Assembly (NCBI GenBank): GCA_013368315.1
Contig: JAACJM010000006.1
Coordinates: 1,054,001-1,118,000 of the forward strand
Length of the DNA: 64,000 nucleotides
Source: Tetrapyrgos nigripes
Taxonomy: Eukaryota; Basidiomycota; Agaricomycetes; Agaricales; Campanellaceae
Reading direction: 5' to 3'
Position numbers and translations under genes: made by a program
Part shown: positions 33,991 through 44,111 of the stretch, piece by piece
Layout: each line of letters opens with the position of its first letter
Numbering within the stretch: position 1 is the stretch's first letter
Notes under the pieces: model-generated
The model's database searches: none
Seen by the model: only the letters and a program-made list of their open reading frames with translations
Told to the model about the DNA's origin: nothing

Positions 33991-36900
33991 TCAATTATAA
34001 AACTGAAGCCCTAATTGTTTCCTGAACTTCTCAAACTTTACTTGATCTAGAGCTTTAGTGAGTAAATCTGCAGGGTTATTGCTTCCTTCAATGAAGAATA
34101 ACTTGATTGTCTCGTCGATGACTTTTTCTCGAACAAAATGATATCGAATATCAATGTGCTTGGTTCGCTTATCCGTGACAGGGTTTGATGCAATAAAAAT
34201 TGATCCCTGATTGTCACCGTAAATTGGAATAGCGTGGAGAGGATATTCGATTTCACTGAGAAGAGTCTTGAACCAGCATACTTGTCGACTGCAGTCACTA
34301 AGTGCCATGTATTCAGCTTCAGTCGAGGATAGGGCAACTGTCTTTTGTTGTCTAGACGTCCAGCTAAATGGTGCTTGGGCTAATTGTAGAAAGAAGCCAG
34401 TTTGAGATTTGCGAGATCCAGGATCTGATCCCAATTGGAGTCTGTATAGGCTGATAAGCCTTCTCCCCCTCGACCGTTGTACACTAGAGCATATTTTCTA
34501 GTGCCAACAAGGTAACGGCAAATGTCTTTCGCCTTATTGTAATGTTCTTGTGAGGGGTTTGCAGCAAATTGCGCAAGTTTTGTTACAGCAAAGGAAATAT
34601 CAGGACGTGTTCCTAACATTAAATAAAGTAAGGATCCGATTATTTCCTGATAACTTTGACGAAAAGTATAGTTGACAGGAGCGTCTTCTGGGAGAGGAAG
34701 AGGGTGATAATTGGCGGGTAATGGGGTAGCAGCAACTTTTGCGTTTTGCATTCCATATGTCTCTAGGATTTTATCCAAATAAGCGCACTGGTCTAAAGAG
34801 ACCTTGCTGCCTTTCCTGGTAATTCTCATCCTAAGGAATTCTTTGGCATCACCTAGATCCCTACATTCCCATCTCTTCATAAAGTTTCCTTTGAGTCGTA
34901 AGACTAAGGTTTTGTTAACTCCACAGAATAGAGCGTCATCCACATAGACTACGGCAATAATGATAGAATTTTCAATAAGATTATTGTTGGCGTCATAGCG
35001 TTTGTGAATGAAGATTCCGGCGTCGGAAATGATTCGTTTAAAACCAAGTTCCGCCATGGACTTATCAAGACTTTTCCACCATGCAAGTCCTGCTTGTTTG
35101 AGTCCGTAAAGAGCACAAAGAAGCCGGACGACTTTATGCTCTTGTCCTTTTACTTTAAAGGCTTCCGGTTGTTCCATATAGATTTCTTCATCGAGTAAGC
35201 CATATAAGTAGGCTGATCGGACATCGACACCGGACACGTGCCAACCCTTAAGTGCAGCTAAAGCGAAGATTAAGCGCAGTCTCGAATTGAACAACAGGTG
35301 AATACACTTGATCAAAGTCTATGCCTTCGATCTGTGAAAAACCTTTTGCAACGAGTCTTGCCTTTTTACGACCATCAGACTTGATGTCGAAGACCCATCG
35401 GTTTTTGATAATTTTCCTATCTGTAGGTCTTTCGACCAATTCATAGGTGTCGCGCTTGTGAAGAGCCTCTAGTTCTTCGCAGCAAGCGACTTTCCATTCC
35501 TCCTGCTCTGCTATAGGTAAACGAGCAATGTCTTTGAATGTCCATTCACGAATATTACGAACATTCGGTTGATTCCCATCATTCTTCAAAGTAACTTTCT
35601 GAATAAGCAAGTGGGAATCGATTTCTCCAGGAGCAATTGCCTGCATAAGCAAGAAATTTATTGATACTCCCCCTTCTCGGCATGGTTCTGCCATTTCTTC
35701 TGATTCAGGGCGTGCAGAGTCATCACTCTCAGCTTGCTGCTCCCCCTGGGGTGCGCTTCTGGATGCAGAACTAGGTCCGGGAACCTGTTGCTCTGCAGCT
35801 TGTTGACATCGGTTTTCTCTCCGAGCGTCTCTCTCTGCTTTAGCTTTTGCTTCCGCTCTTTTATCAGCCGCGATTTGAGGTTCAAGATCGCGTGTACCTT
35901 GTACGGGGTGTTTATCTCCGTACCGTTTGTTTGGTTCACTAACACGCTCGCTTCGACGTGTTGGTTCTCCGTAATTCCGTCTTGGTCTAGTGACTTTTCG
36001 AGGTGCCGCAGGAGGTGGTGTCTCCCTTGGAGGTGGCGTTATAGGCCTTCTAGGTTCTAAGTCACTATCCGGGGACGAAGGCGGTGGATCCTGTTCAGGT
36101 TCGTCGTCACGAAGCTGATCAGGTCTCTTTATGGAAGGGATGCGAGGAGGACGATGATTCAAATCTTCATCATCATCGTCAGGGATTAATTGTGGTAGAG
36201 GAGTGTCATCGCTTTGCGACGACTCGATAGGAAGTTGTTTCGAACTACGAGATTGAGTTTTACATCGAGGAAAGAAGTCTTCCTCAAACACGGCTTGCGG
36301 GGATGTAAATTCCGCATTGTTTGTACGCATGAAAAGATTTCCACGTTCTCCTGGTGCTACACCAAGATATGTCATGAGTTCTGACTTGGAAGCGAGTTTG
36401 TTCTTTTGAGTTTCCTCGGGTTTAAAGACATAAGCTCCACAGCCAAAAACTCATAAATGATCGATACGCGGTTTTTCCTTTTCAAGCATTTCAAATGGAG
36501 TTATCCATTTGTGTCGTCATAAGGGAGTACGTCGATAGACATACAAGCCATGACGGACAGCATATTCCCACCAAGATTCAGGTAGACACGCTAGCTTCAT
36601 CATTGCCAGTGCCTTATCCATTAGTGTGCGTATAAAGCGTTCCGCTCGACCATTCTGTTGATGAATGTATGGTGCACTGTTAAGGATTCTAATACCCTTC
36701 TCGAGTAACATTTCTCGATAGGTACCTTTGATGAATTCACCACCCATATCCGACATCCACTGTTCGACTTTCGTCTTATATTGAGTTTCTACCATCGCAA
36801 GGAACTGGCGAGTGGCAATTAGTGGTTGTTTTTTGTCTTTAAGAAGTCGTATCCAAGCATCTGAAGTGTAATCATCAAAGAAGACGATTATATACTTGTA

Positions 36901-39007
36901 CTTGTGGTAGGATATCATGGGGTATTCATGCAAATCCGTATGGATAATTTGGAAAGGACGAGTAGCACGTCGTTCGTTAGGAGGGTAAGCCTGTCTGGGA
37001 GTTTTGCCTTCAAGACAGCCTTTGCACAAAGGAAGATCCTTCGGAATGATGAATTCAGGAGTGCCAAGGGTGTGTTGTCGGACATGTTTTAGAACATCAC
37101 GAGAGGGATGTCCTATACGACGATGTAAGATTTCGTAGTTGATAAGATAAATCAAAAAATTGGCTTTAGAAGCGACAATTTTCGATTTGTGTGGAAGATA
37201 GTATAGCGTTTCTTCCGGTATACGCTTTGAGAAAGTCAAGAATGTTGTATTTCTCGAGATGGTGATATGATCGGAGTTACCGCGCATAATCATGTTGTCA
37301 TTTAAGAATTGACCGACAGATAAGAGTCGTTGATTTAAATCGGGAATATAATAGACCAGACATAATTTCATAACCCTTTTACGTTGAGAGATCAGGACTG
37401 TTCCGGATGCACGAATGTTCGTGAATCCATTGGCAGTTTTCACTGGAATTGGTTTTATATAACTCAATTCAACAAAGTCATTGATGTCAAACGTAAAATG
37501 CGCTGATGCTCCAGAGTCAAGTAACCATCCATCACCGAAGTGAATTTTGACAGTATTAGATCTCTGTTTCTTACACTTCTGACATAATGAGAACAAGGTG
37601 CCACAGGCACATAGATATTTATTGTCACCAGGACTAGTATACAGATCATTATAAATAAAAGGGGTCAATGAACCCAGAGGAGCGGTATGTAATAAATATA
37701 TACATGAAGAACCTGCTTCCATATTACGAGCTGCTGGAAAAAGTGCATCAGTACTTTTATTCATAGGATCTGAAGTGAGATCTGACCTGAGGTAACCATT
37801 GTCCATGCCGGAGACTTCAGAGTCTAAGGACCAGCCATAATTATTTGCAGCATTGACGGTAACCATGGCGGGGGTAGAAGGTCGTGGACTTGGAATTCCG
37901 TCTGACCATGTGTCCTCTACGGGTGATGTAGGGAGGCTCATCCTGCTGAGCGATGGCGGAGTCGACATATACTCGAGGTCGCTGGTTTCGGATAGGCTCG
38001 GAGACATGCTCCGGAGTTCTGGCATTGAACTCGGAGTCGGGACCCGGGATGGTAATTCCTCCGTCATTTCCATTCCTCCTAGTCCAATTGTCGCATCTCG
38101 CTGCCAATCAAGCAGCTCGTCGTACCTTCCATCCTCGTTTTTGAGATGAGGAGTCAGCCATTCCCATCCCGTTGAAGTCGTTCCAGGTGTTGGGCTTGCA
38201 ACACGGCTGGACAGTAAGGATTGAGTGGTCATGCCACTGGGATGTGCAGGCAGTGAGCCATTTTGCATCTCGCTGCGGACTGCAGCAATGTGTTGGACCA
38301 GAGAAAGAGTGCCCGTTGGGGCAACAGTGTTCAGTGCTGCTCGGAGTGGTTCCCCATAGATGTGTAGGGAATCCTTGGGATTCTGGAATCTCTCCCCAAG
38401 GTGAATTCCGCACTGCAATATATCGGCAGCAGGATCCGAGGCAAGACGGTCGATAAGTGGAACAGGGGTCCTGATGTCCTGCGCTTCCTTTACACCTGAC
38501 TCCGCCATTGTGGAGCCAAACACACTTCCGAGTTCCGAAGTGTTCACCAGAGTGTCCTCGTTCCAACTGGCATCTTCTTCTTGAGCGCATTCCATATCGG
38601 CATCTGAGCCGGTCTGAGTTCCGATGGAATGAGTGAATGCATCATTCCAGTTGTCGTTACATCCCCAGCCATCAGAAGATGATTGGAGATTATTCCAATA
38701 GATGCGTTCCATGAGAGTGCGTTTAGGACGAGGAGCAGGGGTAAGTGGAGTGAAGGAGGAAAGATCGGGGTGAGACATGACGACATCCTCAAGAGTAGCA
38801 ACAGTCTCACCAGATGGTCTAGCGCCAATATCGCGTGCAAGATTGATAGCTCTTTTGGTACCTGTGAAAAAGGCGTCAAAAGGCTTTTCCGTTTCCATGA
38901 AGTATGGCTTACGGGAATCAACTGCAGTGGGCGTGTCGACGACAGTGACTGTATGCATCATGGGAGACATGTCCCCATGAACGGGATGTGCCTGGCCTTG
39001 TCTCTTG
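33991..39007 (-). pseudogene. Copia gag-pol polyprotein, with two TGA stops and two 1-nt frameshifts
   Basis: One reading frame runs from about 39000 to 35290. It has a Ser/Pro-rich N-terminus, aspartic protease WLLDSGASAHFTF (about 37515), GAG-pre-integrase HRRIGHPSRDVLKHV with CKGCLEGKTPR, and integrase D-D-E blocks HTDLHEYP, FFDDYT, SDMGGEF and QQNGRAERF (to about 36600). The reverse transcriptase shows GVDVRSAYLYG, CALYGLKQAGLAWW and VYVDDALFCG (about 35220-34950). RNase H has LSSTEAEYMAL and YGDNQGS (about 34330-34200). Lesions are TGA codons at 36517-36519 and 36451-36453, where Arg is expected in the flanking motif (DHL.VFGCGAYVF), a one-base loss near 35285 and a lost G near 34425. 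Otherwise the domains are complete, so decay is recent. Confidence 0.8.
38450..38605 (-). other. Cys/His-rich module in an alternative frame of the copia N-terminal region
   Basis: In a frame different from the 845-codon polyprotein frame, 52 codons read RCRYGMRSRRRC, then LERGHSGEH, KCVW, RCKGSAGH and CSTYR. The same spacing and about half the residues occur in the gypsy accessory ORF at 42220-42378. Codons differ mostly at synonymous positions, so the likeness is at protein level in this frame. The host frame is a 160-codon open frame (38108-38590 and upstream). It may be overprinted or a relic of a different ancestral frame. Confidence 0.55.
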
Positions 39008-40507
39008 TGTAGAATCAAATTCAATTCACGGACAGAAGACAAGTAGGGACACATACCTCTTTGACAATGGCGTGAATATACGGAAGATGCTTGAGGTCAG
39101 CGAAGGAAGGAAGTCGTGAACGTCCAATAACTTTGTCGAGTTCCTCTTGGGCACGGGTCTGGATATCAGGGAACAATACCATGCAGAATATGAACCATAT
39201 CATCGTAGTTGCCGTCTACATCAAGTATAATATGAGCTGGGACGTTTCGCCATTGCGAAAATGTGGACTTTACTGACAGTCTCTGAAGCAGCAGCGCTAC
39301 AGGATAGATCAGTATGTGAACTCCTCCATAGATAACCTTGATGTCGAAGAATTCTTACTAGAGAAGTCCTGCAAGCCAGGAACACTCCTGATCAGACAAT
39401 TTGCTATTTCCTTGATTTTCTGCAAGGGAGACGCAAAAGCTGGGACGCTGTTCATGGCCGCTTGCCTGTCGATCAAAAAATTTGCACTCAGCGACTCGGT
39501 CATTGCGAAAGAGAAGTAATTGACATACGACCTGGTTCTTGATATTTTGAAACTTTTTTTCGAAATAAACGTTGTTTTCTTCAAACGACTTCTCCGCATA
39601 TCGTCGCCATTTCGAAAGTGACCGAGGCAGGTGCTGCAGAAAGGGAAGCACCTCTACCAAAAAAGCACCAGGCATCAAAGCAGCGGATATTTTTTCAATG
39701 TAAGAATTCATCCATAGTAGGGAGGGATCTTGAAATGACTGTATGAGGGGCGAGTCGTACATCAAGGATAGAGCTACCGAAGAGGATGTTCTATGAAGTG
39801 GATAACAGAAATAAATTAGTTATTCGTCGGTCTGAGACTCTGAGACAGAAAGAATTGCCTCACCTTTCAACATGGAATCTCCAATTGTCAGGGTCGCCGA
39901 GTAAACTATGCGCCATGAACACAGCTTCATTGCGCTGGATTGAATGATAATTGACTGTATGTTTGAGACCCAGAGCGTTATCACTCGCACGGCGCATCTT
40001 TCGCCATCTGAAGGGTGAGCAGAAGATTGTATTTCGTTAGCCTTCAGAACAGGTCAAGTACCACCAAGATAAAATAAAGACCTTTCTCCGCCAGACATAA
40101 GGACAAAATTGAAGCCTCCTGTCATTATATTCGCAACGATGAAATGAGGACGAGCGGAATATTTTGAAGTGCGTTGGTCGAGTAAATCCTCGACGGTTTT
40201 CTTAGTATTAAGAATGACCATTGGTTGACCGGCCATATTAAGGTAGACTATCGAACCTGTACGCCAAGGATGGTCAGGTCATGTACAGCATATCATGGAA
40301 CAACGGCCACATACCATAAGACTTCTTCCATTTTGCGAGTGTATGCCATGGCTTCACGGTCGGAAGCTGTAATGCGTTTCCCAGAAGAGGTATTCCCCGA
40401 GGGCCTGGAGGGTAGCGCATAGACACATTTCTGCGGAAGGTCTGGAAGAGATAAAGTGCCAGCAGGCATAAGAAGGCGGATATGATGCTCTGCCAAGTCA
40501 TGGTCAT
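39008..40507 (-). pseudogene. Cytochrome P450 copy 3, 3' half missing at the copia junction
   Basis: It carries exons 1 to about 6 of the P450 family: anchor MTMTWQSIISAFLCLLALYLF, hinge YPPGPRGIPLLGN, LNMAGQPMVILNTKKT, WRKMRRASDNALG, the MYDSPLIQSFQDPS block, and an I-helix exon with ASET followed by MIWFIFCMVLFPDIQTRAQEE. The last exon ends ...HAIVKE at a GTATGT donor near 39056. Homology with copy 4 ends inside that intron at 39008, where copia DNA begins. The ExxR Arg, PERF-like segment, haem-binding Cys and C-terminus are absent, so no functional P450 can result. Very similar to copy 4 (exon 2 protein identical as read), so copies 3 and 4 are a recent pair. Confidence 0.8.
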
Positions 40508-41081
40508 GCTCAGAGCTGCATCAATCAATCTATTTAAGATACAATCTCCCGACGGAAAGAATATTATATATCTTATATATATTTATTTTATTTTATTTTC
40601 TATATATTAAGATACAATATCCCGACGGCAAGAATATTATATAATCTTTACTAAGCAAGCTTCCGACGGAAACAAAACAGGCGGCCGCGCTTATGGCCCG
40701 CAATTTCCGTTCACGCCGCGCGACCTCATTTCCGAACGCGAAAAGAAGACTTTTGCCTCAAGGCCGCAAACTTTTGGCTATGTAACGTGACTGGGACACT
40801 TTTTGTACCTTCTGCTTTTCTGGCTATTTGAACTATCTGAGACCCCCAACTGCAGTACATGTAAGATTGTAAAATCAACTGAAGTGCTACTGTTACTGAC
40901 TTTATGTATCCCAGAGGTGTATTTTTGATAATCTATTTGATAATCTATGTGAATAACATATTTCAATTTCTTCTTGGGAATTCTTCTGAGGAAACTGAAT
41001 AAATTAATTAGGGAAACCCCACCAAATACTCCCCAGAGGGAGAGAAATGCTCAATGTGAAAGAGAATGAAATTCACGTGTT
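40508..41081. other. Spacer with a short direct repeat and AT-rich tract
   Basis: The string GATACAAT(C/A)TCCCGACGG(A/C)AAGAATATTATAT occurs at about 40537-40568 and 40610-40643, around a TATATATTTATTTTATTTTA tract. It probably includes the left end of the Helitron, but no TC terminus can be fixed. Confidence 0.4.
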
Positions 41082-41425
41082 ATGGACAGTCCTGAGGCAA
41101 GGCGTGTACCTCAAGAACAACATGCTATTGCTCCAGTACCCTTCAGCTTGAGTCAACATCCTGCTCAACCTTACAATCCAGCTCAAGAAGACCCATTTCA
41201 GTTTCAGGTGGTTGATTATGGCAATAATCAGTATCAGCTAACTCAGGGCATTGCTGCACAACTCCGAGATTTGCCACCAATGCCTGGCCCAAGTAGAGCA
41301 GGTAGAAGACCCCATCAGCAGGTGAGCTTTCTTAAAAATTGTATAAATATTTACTGATTATAACTCATTTCTCTAAAGAATGTTTTGGCAGGGCCCTCAA
41401 ATACAGCTGCTGATGGACAGGTAAG

Positions 41426-41905
41426 TGTCAAGAACGTTGTCACTTAGCAATTAGCCACCCAAGTCACACAGTGAACAAGATAGATTGACGAGATATGAGA
41501 GACGAGAGAGAGATATAGAGAGATAATAAAGACGAGAGAAGAGCGAGTAGCTGACTGTGCTCGACACTGCACTGTACTAGGAGCGGAGTGGAGACGAAGT
41601 GAACAGACTAAAGAATCTAGCTACGAGATCTAAGATATATATAAGAGAGGAATGAATATGTGAGAATGTCCATGGAGCCTAGGGATCGGAGGAGATAAGA
41701 ATGTGAGTCAAGTAAAGAAATATATATGTGAGAATGTCCATGGAGATAAAGGAAGCGGAGAAGTGAGTCATAGATCGGGATGGACGATGATGAGAAATAA
41801 TTAGTGTTTATGGGTTTATGGAAGTGATAGAACAGTGAATAGAAGTGAATAGGTAATAGAAGGAAATGAAGAGGGAATGAAGGAGGCGGGAGGCGATTCA
41901 TGACA
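41426..41905 (-). repeat. 3' LTR of the gypsy element
   Basis: Plus-strand start TGTCAAGAACGTTGTC, end GGCGATTCATGACA. Pairs with 48706-49185. Confidence 0.95.
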
Positions 41906-41918
41906 CCACCCCCCCTCT
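41906..41918 (-). other. Polypurine tract of the gypsy element
   Basis: On the coding strand AGAGGGGGGGTGG directly precedes the 3' LTR, the standard position for the plus-strand primer. Confidence 0.75.
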
Positions 41919-42453
41919 AGGTCGAGCTTTCACCGGAGCTCGGAAGCCAATTGGTCCACTGCTTCGTCCACTGCTTCTTGATCCTTTTGTCCAAACCACG
42001 TATAGTCGGCCACATTTCTGGTGAGTCGTTGGGGAAGGTGCCCCATCCTGTTAGGTCTGACTCACGTCCCCCCCATCCTATTCCTTCCCATGTACCCCAT
42101 CCGTCGTTGTTGCTATCCCATCCAGCGTTGTCGTCGACATAGTTTAACTGAGTGTTTCCTCCCCATACGCTCGCATCTCCCCATCCCAGGTTGTTTCGTT
42201 CGTTGGCTCGGAGGCTAGACCGGTAGGTCGTGCATCTCGCTCGGTGTCCTGCTCCCAACCTGCATCGTTTTGACGTATCATGTCCTGGCCAGATGCATTG
42301 GTTACATCTGCTGTGCCTCCCCGTGTGCCCCTCGTCTAATCTGCAGCGCCGGCCTGAACGTTGACCGTATCTGCAGCGTCCGGTGTTGTCTGTCAACGGG
42401 TCGATTGTTGTTGTGGTAGTAGTTGAGACTGTGATAGCGATGGGTGTAGTCAT
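41917..42453 (-). CDS. Gypsy accessory ORF with Cys/His-rich module
   Basis: 178 codons between integrase and 3' LTR. The N-terminus is Thr-rich. Residues about 26-78 carry the Cys/His series: RCRYGQRSGRRC, LDEGHTGRH, C..CIW, RCRLGAGH and C.TYR, suggesting a zinc-binding fold. The remainder is Trp/Gly/Asn/Asp-rich (GWDSNNDGWGTWEGIGWGG) with a basic C-terminal helix. Gypsy elements do not usually need a gene here; such 3' extra ORFs are element-specific and mostly uncharacterised. The module is shared with the copia element at 38450-38605. Function unknown; nucleic-acid binding is a reasonable guess. Confidence 0.55.
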   Translation of the reverse strand: MTTPIAITVSTTTTTTIDPLTDNTGRCRYGQRSGRRCRLDEGHTGRHSRCNQCIWPGHDTSKRCRLGAGHRARCTTYRSSLRANERNNLGWGDASVWGGNTQLNYVDDNAGWDSNNDGWGTWEGIGWGGRESDLTGWGTFPNDSPEMWPTIRGLDKRIKKQWTKQWTNWLPSSGESST

Positions 42454-42602
42454 GATGGAGGTATAGTGAGACAGTGAAGAGGTGTTTGGTAGGATGTGAT
42501 TGAGCTTTGTTCTGTCGTTTGGTTTCGATGCGTCTGCTTTTTAACGAGTCATAGTGAAAGACGACGAAGTCGCCGTTCGTTAGGTTGTGACAGTAGACGC
42601 CA

Positions 42603-44069
42603 TTAGTGTTGGTAAGCTCGGGGATGTTTCTGATGGAATTCTTCGATCATGTCTTTTACCTTGGTCAGATTTGACGTAGGCACCCAAGTATTCTCCGAGT
42701 CGGGGTAATCTAACCATTTGATGAGGTATTGAGTCCCTTTTCTGTTTCTGGTTGGTTTTGAGTCTAGTATCATTTCAACATCGTATTCTTTGTCTGCGTC
42801 TAGTAGTTCCGCGGGAGGTCCGGGGTAGTTTGGTCCGTGAGCGTCTGTCTCGACGTACGGTGTCAATAGGGAAGCGTGGAAGACAGGGTGTATATGCCAG
42901 GTTGTCGGTAATTTCAGTTTGTAGTTAACCTGGCTGACTACTTCAATGATCTCGAATGGGCCATGACGACGATCGGACAACTTAGCTTTCGGTCTTGTTG
43001 TCTTCAGGTTTTTCCCGTCGAGTAACACCTTGTCTCCGACCTTGTATCCTGTCCAGGACATGGAATGGTTTCCATGCTGTGCTTTCATTGTTTCGGCGGC
43101 CGATGTTAGGCTTGCTTTGAGTTCGTCCCTGAGTTGATTGAGGTTTTCGAGTCGTTCCTCTACCGTTGGTAGGTTAGAGGTTGGATGGAATGATGGGAAG
43201 AAGCGTGGTTGGTATCCGTGTAGGAGTTCGAAGGGTGATTTTCCTGTTGCCGAATGGATTCTGGTGTTATGACTGAATTCGGCGTAGGGTAGATAGTCCA
43301 CCCAGTCTTCTTGTCGGTAATTACAGAAGATCCGTAGGAACTGTTCCAATTCCTGATTGTATCGCTCCGACTCTCCATCAGTCTGTGGGTGGTAAGCGGT
43401 ACTAAGGGCTGAAGTTATGCCTAGCTTCTCATGGATCGCGGCCATGACCTTGCTAGCGAACTGCGGCCCTCGGTCGGATATCATTTTGTCCCACAATCCA
43501 TACCGCCGCCAAGTGTTGTCAAGTAGCAGATTAACCGTTCCGTCGCTGTCAATTGTTTTCGTACACGGCGATATGACGACCGTTTTTGTTGATTTGTCGA
43601 CTGTGACGTGAATCGCATTAAACCCTTTACATTCAGGGAGATCCGTGATGAAGTCGGTGGTAATAGTCCCAAAAGGACGTTCTGGAACTTCGGTGGGAAT
43701 TAAGGGGATCCGAGTGGGATGGTTGTTGGTTTTTGTCGCCTGGCATTTGGCGCAGCCAGCTACGTAGTCTCTGACGAAGACTGACATTCCTGGCCACCAA
43801 AATTCTCTGCTGACTAGTTCGTAAGTTTTGTATCGTCCGGGGTGTCCTGTTGCCAGGGAGTCGTGGTGTAGTTTTACGATATCCCGTCGGAGGTCGTTGT
43901 CTGCTGGTACGTAGATTTTGCCTCGGAATAGGATGATTCCATCTTCGTAGTTCCATTCCTGTAGATTCTTCACCAGCGAACGTGGTCCGTTTCGTAGGAT
44001 GACATCTAAGGCACTTACTACCTCTAGGTCCCTCTTGGGGCATTCCTTGATTCTCTGTCGTAGTTCCAT
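42603..44069 (-). CDS. Gypsy integrase with chromodomain
   Basis: 488 codons, open throughout. The zinc-binding HHCC domain is seen as HHDSLATGHPGRYKTY then CAKCQATK. The catalytic core has D (TTDFITDLP), D (SDRGPQF) and E (TDGESERYNQELE). GKSPFELLHGYQPRF and a GPFEIIE...HPVFHASLL block follow. The C-terminus is a chromodomain (YDVEMILDSK, then QYLIKWLDYPDSENTWVPTSNL), placing the element among chromoviruses; this domain usually directs integration to particular chromatin. The frame is continuous with the RT frame apart from TGA codons at 44112-44114 and 44244-44246, so it is the C-terminal part of pol. Confidence 0.85.
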   Translation of the reverse strand: MELRQRIKECPKRDLEVVSALDVILRNGPRSLVKNLQEWNYEDGIILFRGKIYVPADNDLRRDIVKLHHDSLATGHPGRYKTYELVSREFWWPGMSVFVRDYVAGCAKCQATKTNNHPTRIPLIPTEVPERPFGTITTDFITDLPECKGFNAIHVTVDKSTKTVVISPCTKTIDSDGTVNLLLDNTWRRYGLWDKMISDRGPQFASKVMAAIHEKLGITSALSTAYHPQTDGESERYNQELEQFLRIFCNYRQEDWVDYLPYAEFSHNTRIHSATGKSPFELLHGYQPRFFPSFHPTSNLPTVEERLENLNQLRDELKASLTSAAETMKAQHGNHSMSWTGYKVGDKVLLDGKNLKTTRPKAKLSDRRHGPFEIIEVVSQVNYKLKLPTTWHIHPVFHASLLTPYVETDAHGPNYPGPPAELLDADKEYDVEMILDSKPTRNRKGTQYLIKWLDYPDSENTWVPTSNLTKVKDMIEEFHQKHPRAYQH

Positions 44070-44111
44070 GTCTCCTATAGCGGTTACTGTTCCTTGTCTA
44101 GTTGCTCGGAT

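Larger units (their letters stand above)
33507..39007 (-). mobile_element. Ty1/copia retrotransposon, 5'-truncated
   Basis: It reads right to left. The 3' LTR (33507-33874) is present; the 5' LTR is absent, and the element ends abruptly at 39007/39008 inside a P450 intron. The pol order protease - integrase - reverse transcriptase - RNase H is the copia order. A CTCCCCC run adjoins the LTR at 33875, i.e. a purine-rich tract on the coding strand, as expected for a 3' priming site. The target duplication cannot be checked because the right end is missing. The solo LTR at 24000 is from the same family. Confidence 0.85.

Noticed and set aside
41617..41901. 94-codon frame, repeated identically at 48897-49205
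   Set aside because: It lies wholly inside the two gypsy LTRs and is low-complexity; the identity reflects the young LTR pair, not a duplicated gene.
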